DNA from: CAWEHT01 sp963808455
GTDB taxonomy: Bacteria > Chloroflexota > Anaerolineae > CG2-30-64-16
Direction: 5' to 3'
Length of the DNA stretch: 40,710 nucleotides
NCBI GenBank assembly: GCA_963808455.1
Contig: CAWEHT010000106.1
Span: 1 to 40,710, forward strand
Shown: positions 29,362 to 38,755 of the stretch, in pieces
Numbering within the stretch: position 1 is the first letter of the stretch
Layout: every line of letters begins with the position of its first letter
The notes under the pieces: model-generated
Seen by the model: only the letters and a program-made list of their open reading frames with translations
The model's database searches: none
Told to the model about the DNA's origin: nothing
Made by a program: the position numbers and the translations under genes

Positions 29362-30750
29362 CCATCGATCGTGACCGGATTCTGCAGGTGCTCGACAAAG
29401 CCCATACCGGCCCGGTCTACAAGGACAAGGACTTCAACCTCAAGGTTATCCCGGCCGCACTGGCGCGCGCCCGTGAAAAAGTATGGATTGGCCAACACCT
29501 GCGATCCCGCGAACCCGGTCAACCGGGACGACGACCTCGCCGACCGCTACTACCATGCCGGCTTCGAGGCCGCGGTCGAGATCGGCGTCCTCTGCAAGGA
29601 CACCAGCCGCGCGATCCGCTTCACTCCTGAAGAGCTGCAACAGGCCATCGACGCGGCTCCCGCCGAGTTCTGGCTCGGCGAAGGTTCTCAGCGCGTATGC
29701 TACAAGCACCGCACACCTGAAGACCCCATCAAACCGGTGTGGACCGCCCCACTCAGCATCGCCGTCACGGAAGATGTGATCGTGCCGCTCGTGGAAGGTC
29801 TGGCACGCATTCCGGAGGTTGACGCCCTCGAAGGCCCATCGCTCGAGACGGTATGGGGCCGGCCTTTACGGTCAGGTTCCCCCTACGAGCACCTCGCGGG
29901 GCACTATCAAGCCGACCTGATGCGCGAGGGCATACGACGGGCCGGGCGCGAGGGCATGCCCATGGATGCGGTTGGCAGCTCCACCACCCATTACGGCGAT
30001 ACTCGGTGGATACGGCGTGCCAGGCGGGTACCGTCCGCACGCAGACCTCGTGCTGATCCTCTCCATCGCGGACTTCTGGACTTCCTACGAGTCTTTCTTC
30101 AAGCTCACTCAGGTCTCCGTGTGCGGCGGGTCATACATCTCGGCCTCCTCGTGGTGCATGCTCGGTGGATACCCCGGCGGGCCGGAGGGGACCGCAGTAG
30201 CCTGTGTTGCCTACGGGTTGCTGCTTTGGGCCATCTTCCAGGGTTCGCGCTGCGGAGTGCCTCCATTTGACATCCAGTACATGGGTAATTGCGGGCGGCG
30301 GGCGCAGTGGTCGATGAGCGTGGCCAACCAGGCCGTGAGCCGGAACACGCCCGGCGTGCTGCACTCGATCAACAACCAGGTGGCCGGCCCCTGCACCAAG
30401 ATGGTGCTCTATGAGACGCTGGTCGGCATGACCAACATGGCCGCGTCCGGGGTGTCGAACGTGGTCGGTACAAGATCGGCAGGCGGCCGCCTGACTAATT
30501 ACCTGACGCCGCTGGAGCACCAATTTGGCGGTGAGGTCTACAAAGCTGCTGCTGGCATGTCACGGGAGCAGGCCAACGAGATTGCGCGTGCCGCTTTATC
30601 CCGAAGTACGAAGATCAGTTGCGCGAGAGGCCTGACGGGAAATCCTTCAAGGACTGCTATGACCTGGAACGGCTGGTTCCGTCCCCTGAGTGGCAACGAA
30701 TGTATGATGAAGTGCGCGAGGAAACGCTCCGCGCCGGGCTAAAACTCTGA
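29358..30750 (+). CDS. MtmB-like corrinoid methyltransferase 2, no pyrrolysine codon, three frameshifts
   Basis: About 463 residues when joined. Breaks: an A5 run at 29476-29480 (one A too many, joining RAREK to YGLANTCDPANPVN); near 30000 (one base too many, joining THYG to ILGGYGVPGGY); near 30595 (one base short), after which IPKYEDQL continues to VREETLRAGLKL and a TGA at 30748-30750. Family blocks include YEHLAGHYQADLM, RRAGREGMPMDAVGSS, AGPCTKMVLYETLVGM and GMSREQANEIAR. The Leu of ILGGYG (codon 30002-30004) sits where MtmB has pyrrolysine. It should act with corrinoid protein 2, whose stop overlaps its start. Substrate unknown. Confidence 0.88.
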
Positions 30751-30829
30751 CCCGCCTCAGCGACGACTGTTCGGAATATGAACAGCGCGAACTTTCCATG
30801 TCCCAAATGCTTGCTTTAGGAGAACATCA

Positions 30830-31520
30830 ATGGAAGAGATCCTTGACCGGCTGGCGAACGCGATCATCGAAGGCGACCCGGATCTGGCCGAGGCCGCTGC
30901 GCGAGACGCTCTGGCGGCCAGCATTCCGCCCTTGCAGGCTATCGAGAAAGGTGCCAACAAGGGTATGGAGGTCATCGGGGATAGGTTCAGCAAGTACGAG
31001 ATCTTCCTCCCCGAGCTGATCCTGGCAGGTGACGCCATGAATGCGGCCCTGGCAGTGCTCCTGGGCTCCCTTACCGCCGAGCAGGCGAAGGGCCTGCGCC
31101 AGGGTAAGGTCGTGATCGCCGCGGTAACGGGCGACATCCATGACATCGGCAAGAACATTGTATCGGCGTTGCTCACGGTCAACGGCTTCGAGGTGATCGA
31201 CCTCGGCGTCAACGTCTGACGTGAAGCAGATCATTCACAAGGCCGAGGAGAGCAAGGCGGACATTATCGCCCTTTCCACCCTGCTTTCTACATCCTTGCC
31301 CTATCAGAAGGATGTCGTGAAGTACCTGGAGGATGCCGGCAAGCGTGACCAGTACTTCGTGATCGTGGGCGGTGGGCCGGTCGCGCCAGACTGGGCCAAG
31401 AAGATCGGCGCCGATGGCTATGGCCGTACTGCGGCCCACGCGGTCGAGCTCTGCAAGCAACTGGTCGCGCAGTGCGAGCCGCCGCTGCGAGAACCCCTAG
31501 TTTTCGACTTTCAGGCCTAA
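30830..31520 (+). CDS. Corrinoid protein 3, one frameshift
   Basis: About 229 residues when joined. The cap domain and the first half of the B12 domain (TGDIHDIGKN; D102, H104, G107) end at a TGA at 31217-31219. One base too many near 31215 explains it: LGVNV then continues as DVKQIIHKAEESKADI, followed by the STLLSTS loop and VGGGPV, ending in VFDFQA. Taken literally the text gives a 129-residue protein lacking half its cobalamin site. AGGAG lies 8 nt before the ATG. Paired with the methyltransferase 12 nt downstream. Confidence 0.9.
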
Positions 31521-31532
31521 GGAGAAGAATCG

Positions 31533-32918
31533 ATGAACCCCAAAGTTGAGAAGATCCTCACGAGCCTGGATCGCGCTTACAGTGGACCGGTGTGCACCGT
31601 CAAAGAATGGGACTCTAAGATCATCCCGCGCACGACCAAGGCCGTCCTGGCGCGCCACGGCCTCCAGAAGATGTGTAACCCTGCTGAGCCGATCAACGCC
31701 GACGACGACGTCGCGGACGCCTTCTTCAAGGCTGGCTATGAGCTGGCGCTCGAAATTGGCATGTTGTGCCCCGACACCGAGCGCATCATCAAGGCCGAGG
31801 AGAAAGAAATCCAACAGACCCTCAAGGAAACGCCCGACGAGTTGACGCTCGGCCGCGATGCCGACCTGGTGGTGATGAAACCACGCCGGCCCGAAGATCC
31901 CTACCCACCACTGGTGGCCGTTTCACTCGGCATCCTCGTCTCCGAAGAGCTTTGGGTGCCCATCGTCACCGGCATGATTCAGAAGAAACATCTGGTCGAT
32001 GCCCTGCACGGGCCGTCTCTACAGACGGTCTACGGCCGCGAGATACGCTCCGGTACGCCCTACGAGACCCTTATGGGCCGCTATGAAGCGCAGTTGCGCA
32101 CTGAGGCCATGTTCCGCGCCGGCCGCCCCGGCCTGGCCCAGACCGGCATCGCCGGAGCGACCACGGAATACGGGCACCTGGGCGGCATGCCGGCCCTGCC
32201 CGGCCCGGGTAACATTACGATGTCACTTTGCCCGGTCGAGCTGAAGGTCACGTTCGCCAACTTCCATCGCATCGTGCAGGGCCTGAACTACGGCAACCGG
32301 TTGCGCGTTGGCGGCTACTCCTTCATCGGGGGCTATGCCGGCTCGCCGGAAGGCGCCTTGCTGCTGAACATCGCCACCGACCTGTTGATCCCAACACTCC
32401 TTGCCGCTGACTACTGCAGCTCTTACGTCTACGACGTGCGTGTTTTTGGCAACTGTGGTCGTGATGCCGTGTGGGCGAACAGCGTCGCCATCCAGGCGGT
32501 CAGCCGCAACACCCGGTTCATGCGCAATAAGATCGTCAACGAGACAGCCGGGCCCTGCACCGAGATGTTTTTCTACGAGTCCGCCGTGGGCCTGATGAAC
32601 CACTGCGTTTCGGGCGCCTCAAAGACCACGCAGCCGCGCTCGGCAGGCGGGAAGTACAAGGACCATCTCACGCCTCTCGAAGCCTGGTGGTGCGGAGAGG
32701 TCTTCAAATCTTGTGCAGGCATGACCCGCAAGCAGGCCAATGAGATCGCTAAATGCCTCATCCCGAAGTACGAGGCTCAACTCGCGGCTCCTCCCAAGGG
32801 CAAGCCCGTGCAGGAATGTTTCGATCTGCAGACCATGGAACCGTCGCCGGAATACACGGCCATCTACGAGAAGGTGAAGAACGAGTTGATCGAGCTGGGG
32901 ATGCCACTCAGGTGGTAG
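31533..32918 (+). CDS. MtmB-like corrinoid methyltransferase 3, intact, Leu at the pyrrolysine position
   Basis: 461 residues, matching MtmB (about 458). The only uninterrupted copy of the three. Visible blocks: EWDSKIIPR near residue 25; FFKAGYELALEIGMLCPDTE (65-82, in two parts); GTPYETLMGRYEAQL (174-188); FRAGRPG (194-200); AGPCTEMFFYES (339-350); GKPVQECFDLQTMEPSPEY and KNELIELGM at the end. MtmB of methanogens has pyrrolysine, encoded by TAG, before a GGM-like sequence about 25 residues after AGRPG; here that place reads GHLGGM with Leu at 216 (CTG, 32178-32180). The enzyme would move a methyl group from an unknown amine-type or other substrate to corrinoid protein 3. The call rests on recalled family sequence, not a database search. 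Confidence 0.9.
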   Translation: MNPKVEKILTSLDRAYSGPVCTVKEWDSKIIPRTTKAVLARHGLQKMCNPAEPINADDDVADAFFKAGYELALEIGMLCPDTERIIKAEEKEIQQTLKETPDELTLGRDADLVVMKPRRPEDPYPPLVAVSLGILVSEELWVPIVTGMIQKKHLVDALHGPSLQTVYGREIRSGTPYETLMGRYEAQLRTEAMFRAGRPGLAQTGIAGATTEYGHLGGMPALPGPGNITMSLCPVELKVTFANFHRIVQGLNYGNRLRVGGYSFIGGYAGSPEGALLLNIATDLLIPTLLAADYCSSYVYDVRVFGNCGRDAVWANSVAIQAVSRNTRFMRNKIVNETAGPCTEMFFYESAVGLMNHCVSGASKTTQPRSAGGKYKDHLTPLEAWWCGEVFKSCAGMTRKQANEIAKCLIPKYEAQLAAPPKGKPVQECFDLQTMEPSPEYTAIYEKVKNELIELGMPLRW

Positions 32919-32957
32919 CCGGCTAATTCGTTGCGGTCACTTTGCGGGGAGCCCGGG

Positions 32958-34908
32958 ATGAAAAAGCTAACCTTGACGCTGGTCTCTGGACACGGCGCGC
33001 CGCAGCTCATCGAGTTCGATGAGCACGAGAGGCTTACCGTGCTCGAGCTTTTGACCGGCGCTGGGCTGGCCGGGCTTACCGACTCCGAGTGCGGTGGCGC
33101 CGGGACTTGCGGCGCATGCCGGGTCCGCGTCGTGGGCGAGGCGCCACCGCCGGCCGAAACCGATCAAATGTTCCTGACTGCCGGAGAGCTGGCGCAGGGT
33201 ATCCGGCTGGCCTGCCAGCTCTGCCCACAAAGTGACGTCACCATTGCGCCGCTCGTGGCGTCCGCGCCTGGCTTCAAAGATGGCCTGTCCATGGGAACGA
33301 CGCGCGGCACATCGGGGTCGCCCTCTGAAAACGCCGGCGATCCCGTCGTGCATAAGGTCGCCTGTACCATGTCCCCCGCCTCGCTCGACGATCAGCGCAG
33401 CGATTGGGAATGCCTGAATGCAGCGCTGGACGCGGCGCAATCTCCGAGTGAAGCTCCTCCCTCCGTCAGCCAGACCTCCCTCTCCAAGAGGAGCGCTTCG
33501 CTGCAGGCGCTGCGCGCCCTGCCGGCCGCCAGGCGCTCGCACGGGGGCGAGGTGACGGCCGTGACGTACGGCGACACGACGCGCCCTCCCTTTAGAATGG
33601 TCATCGCCGTCGAGCCGGGTGACACCAGCAGGCGCTCGATCGCGGCAGCCGTAGATATCGGCACGACGACCGTGGCCGTGTACCTGATGGACCTGATTGA
33701 AGGACGTCAGCTCGCAGTCACCGCAGGGACCAACCCGCAGACCGGGTATGGCGGCGATGTCATCTCACGCGTGGCGGCTGTCGTGGCTACGCCCGCTGCC
33801 TTGCCGGACATGCAGCGGCTCGTGGTGGAGGCAATCAACGGCTGGGTTGCGGAGGCTGCCGGACGCTGCCGGCCTTGATCCAAGCGAGATCTATGAGATC
33901 GTGGTCGCCGGCAATACCTGCATGATGCACCTCTTCACCGGTGTTGACCCGCGCCATATCGCCGCTGCGCCATTCGTGCCGGCATTCAGCCAGGAAGCAA
34001 CATTCGCGGCCAGCGAGCTTGGCCTGGCGCTGCACAGCGCGGCCCAGCTTGCATCTTGCCTTGCGTCAGCAGCTACGTGGGCGCCGACATCGTGGCCGAT
34101 ATCCTGGCCACCGAGTTGCACCGGCTACCAGGCGTGCGCTTGCTGATAGACATCGGCACAAACGGTGAAATCGTGCTGGCGCGCGATGGTGAGATCATCA
34201 CCTGCGCCACGGCTGCCGGCCCGGCCTTCGAAGGAGCACACATAGAGTGCGGCATGCGTGCCGCTCCGGGGGCCATCGATCACGTCAGCCGGGACGGCAT
34301 GCTGCGCGCTACGCTGATCGGTGACGGCCAGGAGCCCCGTGGCCTCTGTGGCTCCGGGCTCCTCGATGCTGCCGCCGCCATGGTGGAAGCCGGAATCGTC
34401 GATCCGTCCGGGCGCTTCCAGCCACGCGAGCAGGTGCCGGCTTCTCTCGGCGAGCGTTTGATGGCTGCGGGCGGCCTGCCGGCATTCCAGCTGACCCCAG
34501 GCAGCCGGCAGCCAGTCTACGTGTCCCAGTCGGATATCCGGCAGTTGCAGATGGCCAAGGGAGCCACCCGCGCCGGCATCGAGATCCTGTTGCGCGACTT
34601 TCATCTCGATTATCAGCAGATCGACGAAGTGCTGCTGGCGGGCGCCTTCGGCAGCTTCATCGACCCGGCCAGCGCCCTGGCCATCGGCCTCCTGCCGCCG
34701 GTGCCGCTCGAGCGTGTGCGTGCCGTCGGCAACACGGCGGGCGCCGGGGCCTGTCTGGCCGCCCTCTCAGCGCAGGCCCGCGCCGAGGCGACTCAGATCG
34801 CCCAAATCGCCCGTTATGTCGAGCTGTCTACCCGGTCGGATTTCAACCGCCTGTTTTCTGCAGATGATTCCTTTCCCCAAGGGTACAAGCCGCAGCCTCG
34901 CTTCGTGA
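32958..34908 (+). CDS. RACo-like reductive activator of corrinoid proteins (2Fe-2S and ASKHA ATPase), three frameshifts
   Basis: Restores Co(II) corrinoid protein to active Co(I) using ATP and an electron from its iron-sulfur cluster. N-terminal [2Fe-2S] ferredoxin domain with C45, C51, C54 (SECGGAGTCGAC) and C86; a linker/middle region of about 140 residues; then the ASKHA ATPase (AAVDIGTTTVAVYL, near 230; IDIGTNGEIVLA later; LLAGAFGSFIDP near the end). Breaks: near 33866 (+1, before AAGLDPSEIYEIVVAGNTC), near 34050 (-1, before LPCVSSYVGADIV) and in a T4 run at 34854-34857 (+1). The last repair gives the family-like end FNRLFLQMIPFPKG and a stop at 34906-34908, clearing the convergent permease gene. 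ATG at 32958 follows GGGGAG. Confidence 0.92.
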
Positions 34909-34934
34909 TCCCGTTTCGTAGAGAGGCTGCGCAC

Positions 34935-35888
34935 TCAGGCGGCTGGCTCCTCGCGAAAATAGGGTTTGCCGAGGGTAAGGGGCGCCATCGATCGGGCCCT
35001 GTAGGACACCAGCGCCACAATGGTCAGGATGTAGGGCAACGCCAACAGCAGTTGGAAAGGCAGGGCCACCCCGATGGCCTGTAAGGACAGCTGGATCGAA
35101 TCGATCAGTCCGAACAGCAGGGCGCCCGCCAGGATCCGGCTGGGCTGCCAGTTGCCAAAAATCACGATGGCCAGGGCGATCCATCCGCGTCCATTCGTCA
35201 TGTCAGGCACCCAAAGGCCTGCCGACGCCACCGAGAGAAATGCTCCACCCAGCCCGGCCATCATGCCGCCAAAGATCACAGCGCCATACTGGCGCGTCGC
35301 GATGCTGAGCCCGCGCATTTCCACAGCACGCGGGTTGTCTCCGACGCTCCTCAGCTCCAGCCCCGGTCTGGTACGATATATGAAGTACGAGACCGCCGGG
35401 ACGAGAAGCAGTGCAAAGTAAGTCAGGATGCTCTGCGAAAACAGGATGGTTCCCAATGCAGGGATGCGGCTCAGCAGGGGAATATTCCAGTTTCCTTGCG
35501 AAGCGATCGACGCCAGGTTCTGCGATCCGCTGTTCTTGAAGGCCAGCCGGAACAGGTAGTACGTCAGGCCGGACGACAGGATGTTCATGGCGAGGCCCGT
35601 GACCGTCTGGTCAACCTTCAAGGTCGATGCCATGAACGCCAGCAGCAGCCCCATCAAAGCGCCCGAGCCGAGGGCACAGAGCAGTCCGAGCCAGAAGGAC
35701 TTGGTCCAGTAGGTTATCAGAAAACCGACAAAGGCCCCCATGAGCATGGTGCCCTCGATGCTCAGGTTCAAGATCCCCGCGCGTTCGCCTACCAACTCCC
35801 CAATGGCAGACAAGAGGAGCGGCGTCGCGATGCGGATCATGCCCGCAAGCACGGCCACGATGAAGCCAGCGCGAAGGAGATCAGACAT
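34935..35888 (-). CDS. BMP-type (nucleoside) ABC transporter permease 2
   Basis: 317 residues with about eight to ten membrane segments, of the BPD_transp_2 type found in simple-sugar and nucleoside importers (YufQ/NupQ-like). Visible family motifs: GELVGERAGILNLSIEGTML in the first loop, TVTGLAMNILSSGLTYY, and GDNPRAVEMRGL, the loop that contacts the ATPase. Its start overlaps the end of permease 1 by 8 nt. Its stop lies 26 nt from the convergent end of the RACo-like gene, with no obvious terminator between them. Confidence 0.93.
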   Translation of the reverse strand: MSDLLRAGFIVAVLAGMIRIATPLLLSAIGELVGERAGILNLSIEGTMLMGAFVGFLITYWTKSFWLGLLCALGSGALMGLLLAFMASTLKVDQTVTGLAMNILSSGLTYYLFRLAFKNSGSQNLASIASQGNWNIPLLSRIPALGTILFSQSILTYFALLLVPAVSYFIYRTRPGLELRSVGDNPRAVEMRGLSIATRQYGAVIFGGMMAGLGGAFLSVASAGLWVPDMTNGRGWIALAIVIFGNWQPSRILAGALLFGLIDSIQLSLQAIGVALPFQLLLALPYILTIVALVSYRARSMAPLTLGKPYFREEPAA

Positions 35889-37030
35889 TGGTGTAGACTC
35901 TCCTTATCCGGTAGCGGGCCATCACATCGGCGGTGAGCAGAAACAGCAATGTCAGCCCCTGGATGGTGTCGATCAAGGCCACGGGCACGCCGGTGACGAT
36001 CTGCATGGCCAGCCCCCCATTCACGAGAGCGCCAAAGAAGATGGCGGCGATGATCACGCCCACCGGATGCAGCCTTCCCAGCAAGGCAATGATGATCCCG
36101 GTAAAGCCGTACCCGGTCGAGATATCCAGGCGCAGGCGGTGCTGTAGTCCCAGCACCTCGCTCGCCCCAGCAAGGCCGGCGATGGCCGCGCTCAGGGCCA
36201 TGATAAGGACGGTGAGCACTCGTACGTTGATGCCCTTCGCCCGGGCGGCATTGGGATTGCTGCCGAAGGCCCGGATCTCGTAACCAAACGTTGTCTTCCA
36301 AAGCAGAAAATACACCACTGCCAGCCACCAGAAGCGCCAGGACGAAACCCAGATGCAGGCGACCGCCGCTGAGGAGGCGTGGCAAAGAAGCAGAGTCGGG
36401 CGTCGGAGCCGTCTGAAAGTAGTGAGACCCCGGTTCCTGCCAGAGCCCACCGAGAAGGAAGGAGAGCACGTAGGTGATGATAAAGTTCATCATCACGGTC
36501 ACGATGATCTCGCTTGCGCCATAGCGGGCCTTCAAGAAACCCGCGACCGAGCCCCAGGCAGCTCCCCCGATGCCGGCCGCCACCAGCGCGCAAGGGATGG
36601 CCAGGGCCGGCGGCACCCCGCCCAGTCCTGTGCCGGCCCAGTAGGCCGCCATCGCCCCGGCAAAGAACTGGCCTTCCGCCCCGATGTTCCACATGCCGCC
36701 ACGGACAGCGACCGCAACGGCCAGGCCCGTGAAGATCAGGGGGGTCGCCTGCACCAGGGTTTCGATCACGGCAGACCGGGTGCCGAAGGCGCCTCGCACC
36801 ATAGCGGCAAAGGCCACGAGCACGTTTACGTGCGCCGCAGCGATCAGCGCAGCCGTTACCGCCAGGGCAGCCAGCAAGGCAATGATGAGCGCGCCGATCT
36901 GGGTCGCAGCCGGCACGTGCATGCGCCTTTCCAGCCTCCAATGCCCGATTTGCCGCGCGCCCTGAGCGGCCTGCGCTCCGCGCGCCGGCGGCCGGCCGTC
37001 GGCGCGCGCCCCTTCGCTTGACAGGGTCAT
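35881..37030 (-). CDS. BMP-type (nucleoside) ABC transporter permease 1, one frameshift
   Basis: YufP/NupP-like membrane permease, about 382 residues when joined. The N-terminal tail is basic, followed by membrane segments and the family motif ATPLIFTGLAVAVAVRGG, then WNIGAEGQFFAGA. One extra base near 36318-36323 separates FVLALLVA from AVVYFLLWKTTFGYEIRAFG; the rest includes GSNPNAARAKGINVR, the coupling loop, and ends in RRVYTNV. ATG at 37030 is preceded by GAGGGA and overlaps the corrected stop of the ATPase by 4 nt. It forms the channel together with permease 2. Confidence 0.9.
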
Positions 37031-38575
37031 ACGGTTCCCTCACATCCGGCCATCAGGAGGCCAACTTTCTCGCGGGTCGCCCCCTCGGCATCCAGCACGC
37101 CGACGACCTTGCCCTTGAACATGACGGCGATGCGGGTGGCAAGATTGAAGATTCTCGTCCAGGTCTTCCGAGATGAGCAGGATCGCGGCCCCGCGGTCCC
37201 TCTCTTCCAACAGGCGTATGCGGACATACTCCGTGGCCCCCACGTCGAGCCCGCGTGTCGGCTGGCTCACGATGAGACACCTGGGCTGTTGGGAAAGCTC
37301 CCTTGCCATGATCACCTTCTGGAGGTTGCCACCGGAGAGCACCCGGGTCGTGTTGCGCGCTGAAGGTGTGGCGATATCGTACTTGGCAATCGCGTCGCGG
37401 GCGAAAGCGTCGATGGCTGCCTGGTTGAGCAAGCCCCCCTGCGAAAATGGGCTCTTCCGTTGGATGCCAAGGATCAGGTTCTCATCGACCCGGAAGTTCA
37501 TGACGAGTCCCTGGCGCATGCGGTCTTCGGGAACGCTGGCCACGCCTTGGTCGGCAATGTAGCTCGGCGAGCGATTGGTCAGAGCCTTGCCTGCCAGCGT
37601 CACCCGGCCCGACGTCGCTTTCCTGACGCCGATGAGAACATCATACAGCTCACTTTGTCCGTTGCCCGACACACCCGCCACGGCGACGATCTCGTTCGTG
37701 CGCACGTCCAACGAAATCCCTTGCAGCACTTCCACCCCGCGATCATCGTGGGCCCGCAGGTCGCTGATCTCGAGGAGCGCGGCGCCGGGGGTGGCCTGGC
37801 CCTTATCTATTTGGAGTTCAACCTCGCGGCCGACCATCAGCCTTGCCAGTTCCCTGGGGGTCATGTCCGACGTGTTGGCCGTGCCCACAACCTTGCCCTT
37901 CCGCATGACGGTCACGCGGTCGGATACCTGCATCACTTCGTTCATCTTATGGGTGATGAAGATCAGCGACAGACCGTCGGCCTTCATCTTCTTGATGATC
38001 GCAAAGAGCTTGTCGGCTTCCATGGGCGTGAGGGACGCTGTGGGCTCGTCGAGGATCAGCAACTCGATCCCAACGTAGAGAGCCTTGAGGATCTCCACCC
38101 ACTGCTGCTCCCCGACACACAGACGCGAGATGGTGGCGGAAAGGTCCATCTGGATATCATAAGTCGAGCACAATGTTTCCAGCTTGCGCATGGCCGCCTG
38201 CATGTCGATGCGCAGGCCACCGCGTTGGGTGCCCATGACGATATTCTCGAGCGCAGAGAGCGGCGGGATGAGAACGAAGTGCTGGTGTACCATGCCGATG
38301 CCGAGCTGTATGGCATCCTTGGGCGACGCAATCGTCACGGCTTTGCCTTTGTAGCGAATGGTCCCTAAATCGGGCCGGTGCACGCCGTAGAGGATCTCTG
38401 CCAGCGTGCTCTTGCCTGCGCCGTTCTCGCCCAGCAGGCAATGAGCTTCCCCCCGCCGCACGGAAAACGACACATCATCGTTCGCCAGCACCTGCGGAAA
38501 GCGCTTGCTCAGGTGCTCCACCTGAAGCAGCACATCGCCGTCACCGTCAGGAACGGGCCTCACAGTCGCATCCAT
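37027..38575 (-). CDS. BMP-type (nucleoside/sugar) ABC transporter ATPase with two nucleotide-binding domains, one frameshift
   Basis: About 515 residues. Domain 1: Walker A GENGAGKST, signature region LCVGEQQW (usually LSVGEQQR), Walker B LLILDEPTAS. Domain 2: a degenerate Walker A-like GVSGNGQSE and a good signature LSGGNLQK, as in related importers. Near 37156 one extra A shifts the frame; removed, SEDLDE continues as IFNLATRIAVMFKGKVVG and stops at 37027-37029, overlapping the permease 1 ATG. This restored ATGA overlap supports the repair. It powers import through the two permeases. The ATG at 38575 has GGAG about 11 nt upstream. Confidence 0.93.
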
Positions 38576-38603
38576 GGTCGCGCACGCTCCTTACAACCGC
38601 CAC

Positions 38604-38637
38604 AGGTGCCCTTGTCACAGGCGCAACAAGGGCACCT
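38604..38637 (-). promoter_or_regulatory. Perfect 12-bp hairpin between binding-protein and ATPase genes
   Basis: AGGTGCCCTTGT pairs with ACAAGGGCACCT around a 10-nt loop. It lies in the 180-nt gap after the binding-protein stop, about 29 nt before the ATPase start, and has no T tract. Such intercistronic hairpins commonly protect the upstream mRNA or reduce read-through, giving more binding protein than membrane components. Confidence 0.6.
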
Positions 38638-38755
38638 TCCTCAATCGTTAGACCTCGGATCGCAAAGTACTGCGCAGGCTGCCGGAGGTCTGCCCTAGCA
38701 GCGCCCACCCCAGGCGGGCACCGCGTTTTGCGATTCCCACTCGCCTAGCGGTGGA

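Noticed and set aside
30830..31219. A short 129-residue corrinoid protein ending naturally at TGA
   Set aside because: The B12 domain continues exactly in the next frame after one base; a half domain would not hold cobalamin.
26424..32918. Annotation of the methyltransferases as MttB (trimethylamine) family
   Set aside because: Length (about 460), AGPCTEM block, GMSR/GMTR-QAN block and C-terminal QEC-D pattern fit MtmB better, as far as memory of the family allows. A profile search should settle it.
34056..35084. RACo reading that runs 150 nt into the convergent permease gene
   Set aside because: Removing one T from the T4 run at 34854-34857 gives the family-like ending FPKG and a stop at 34908, without overlap.
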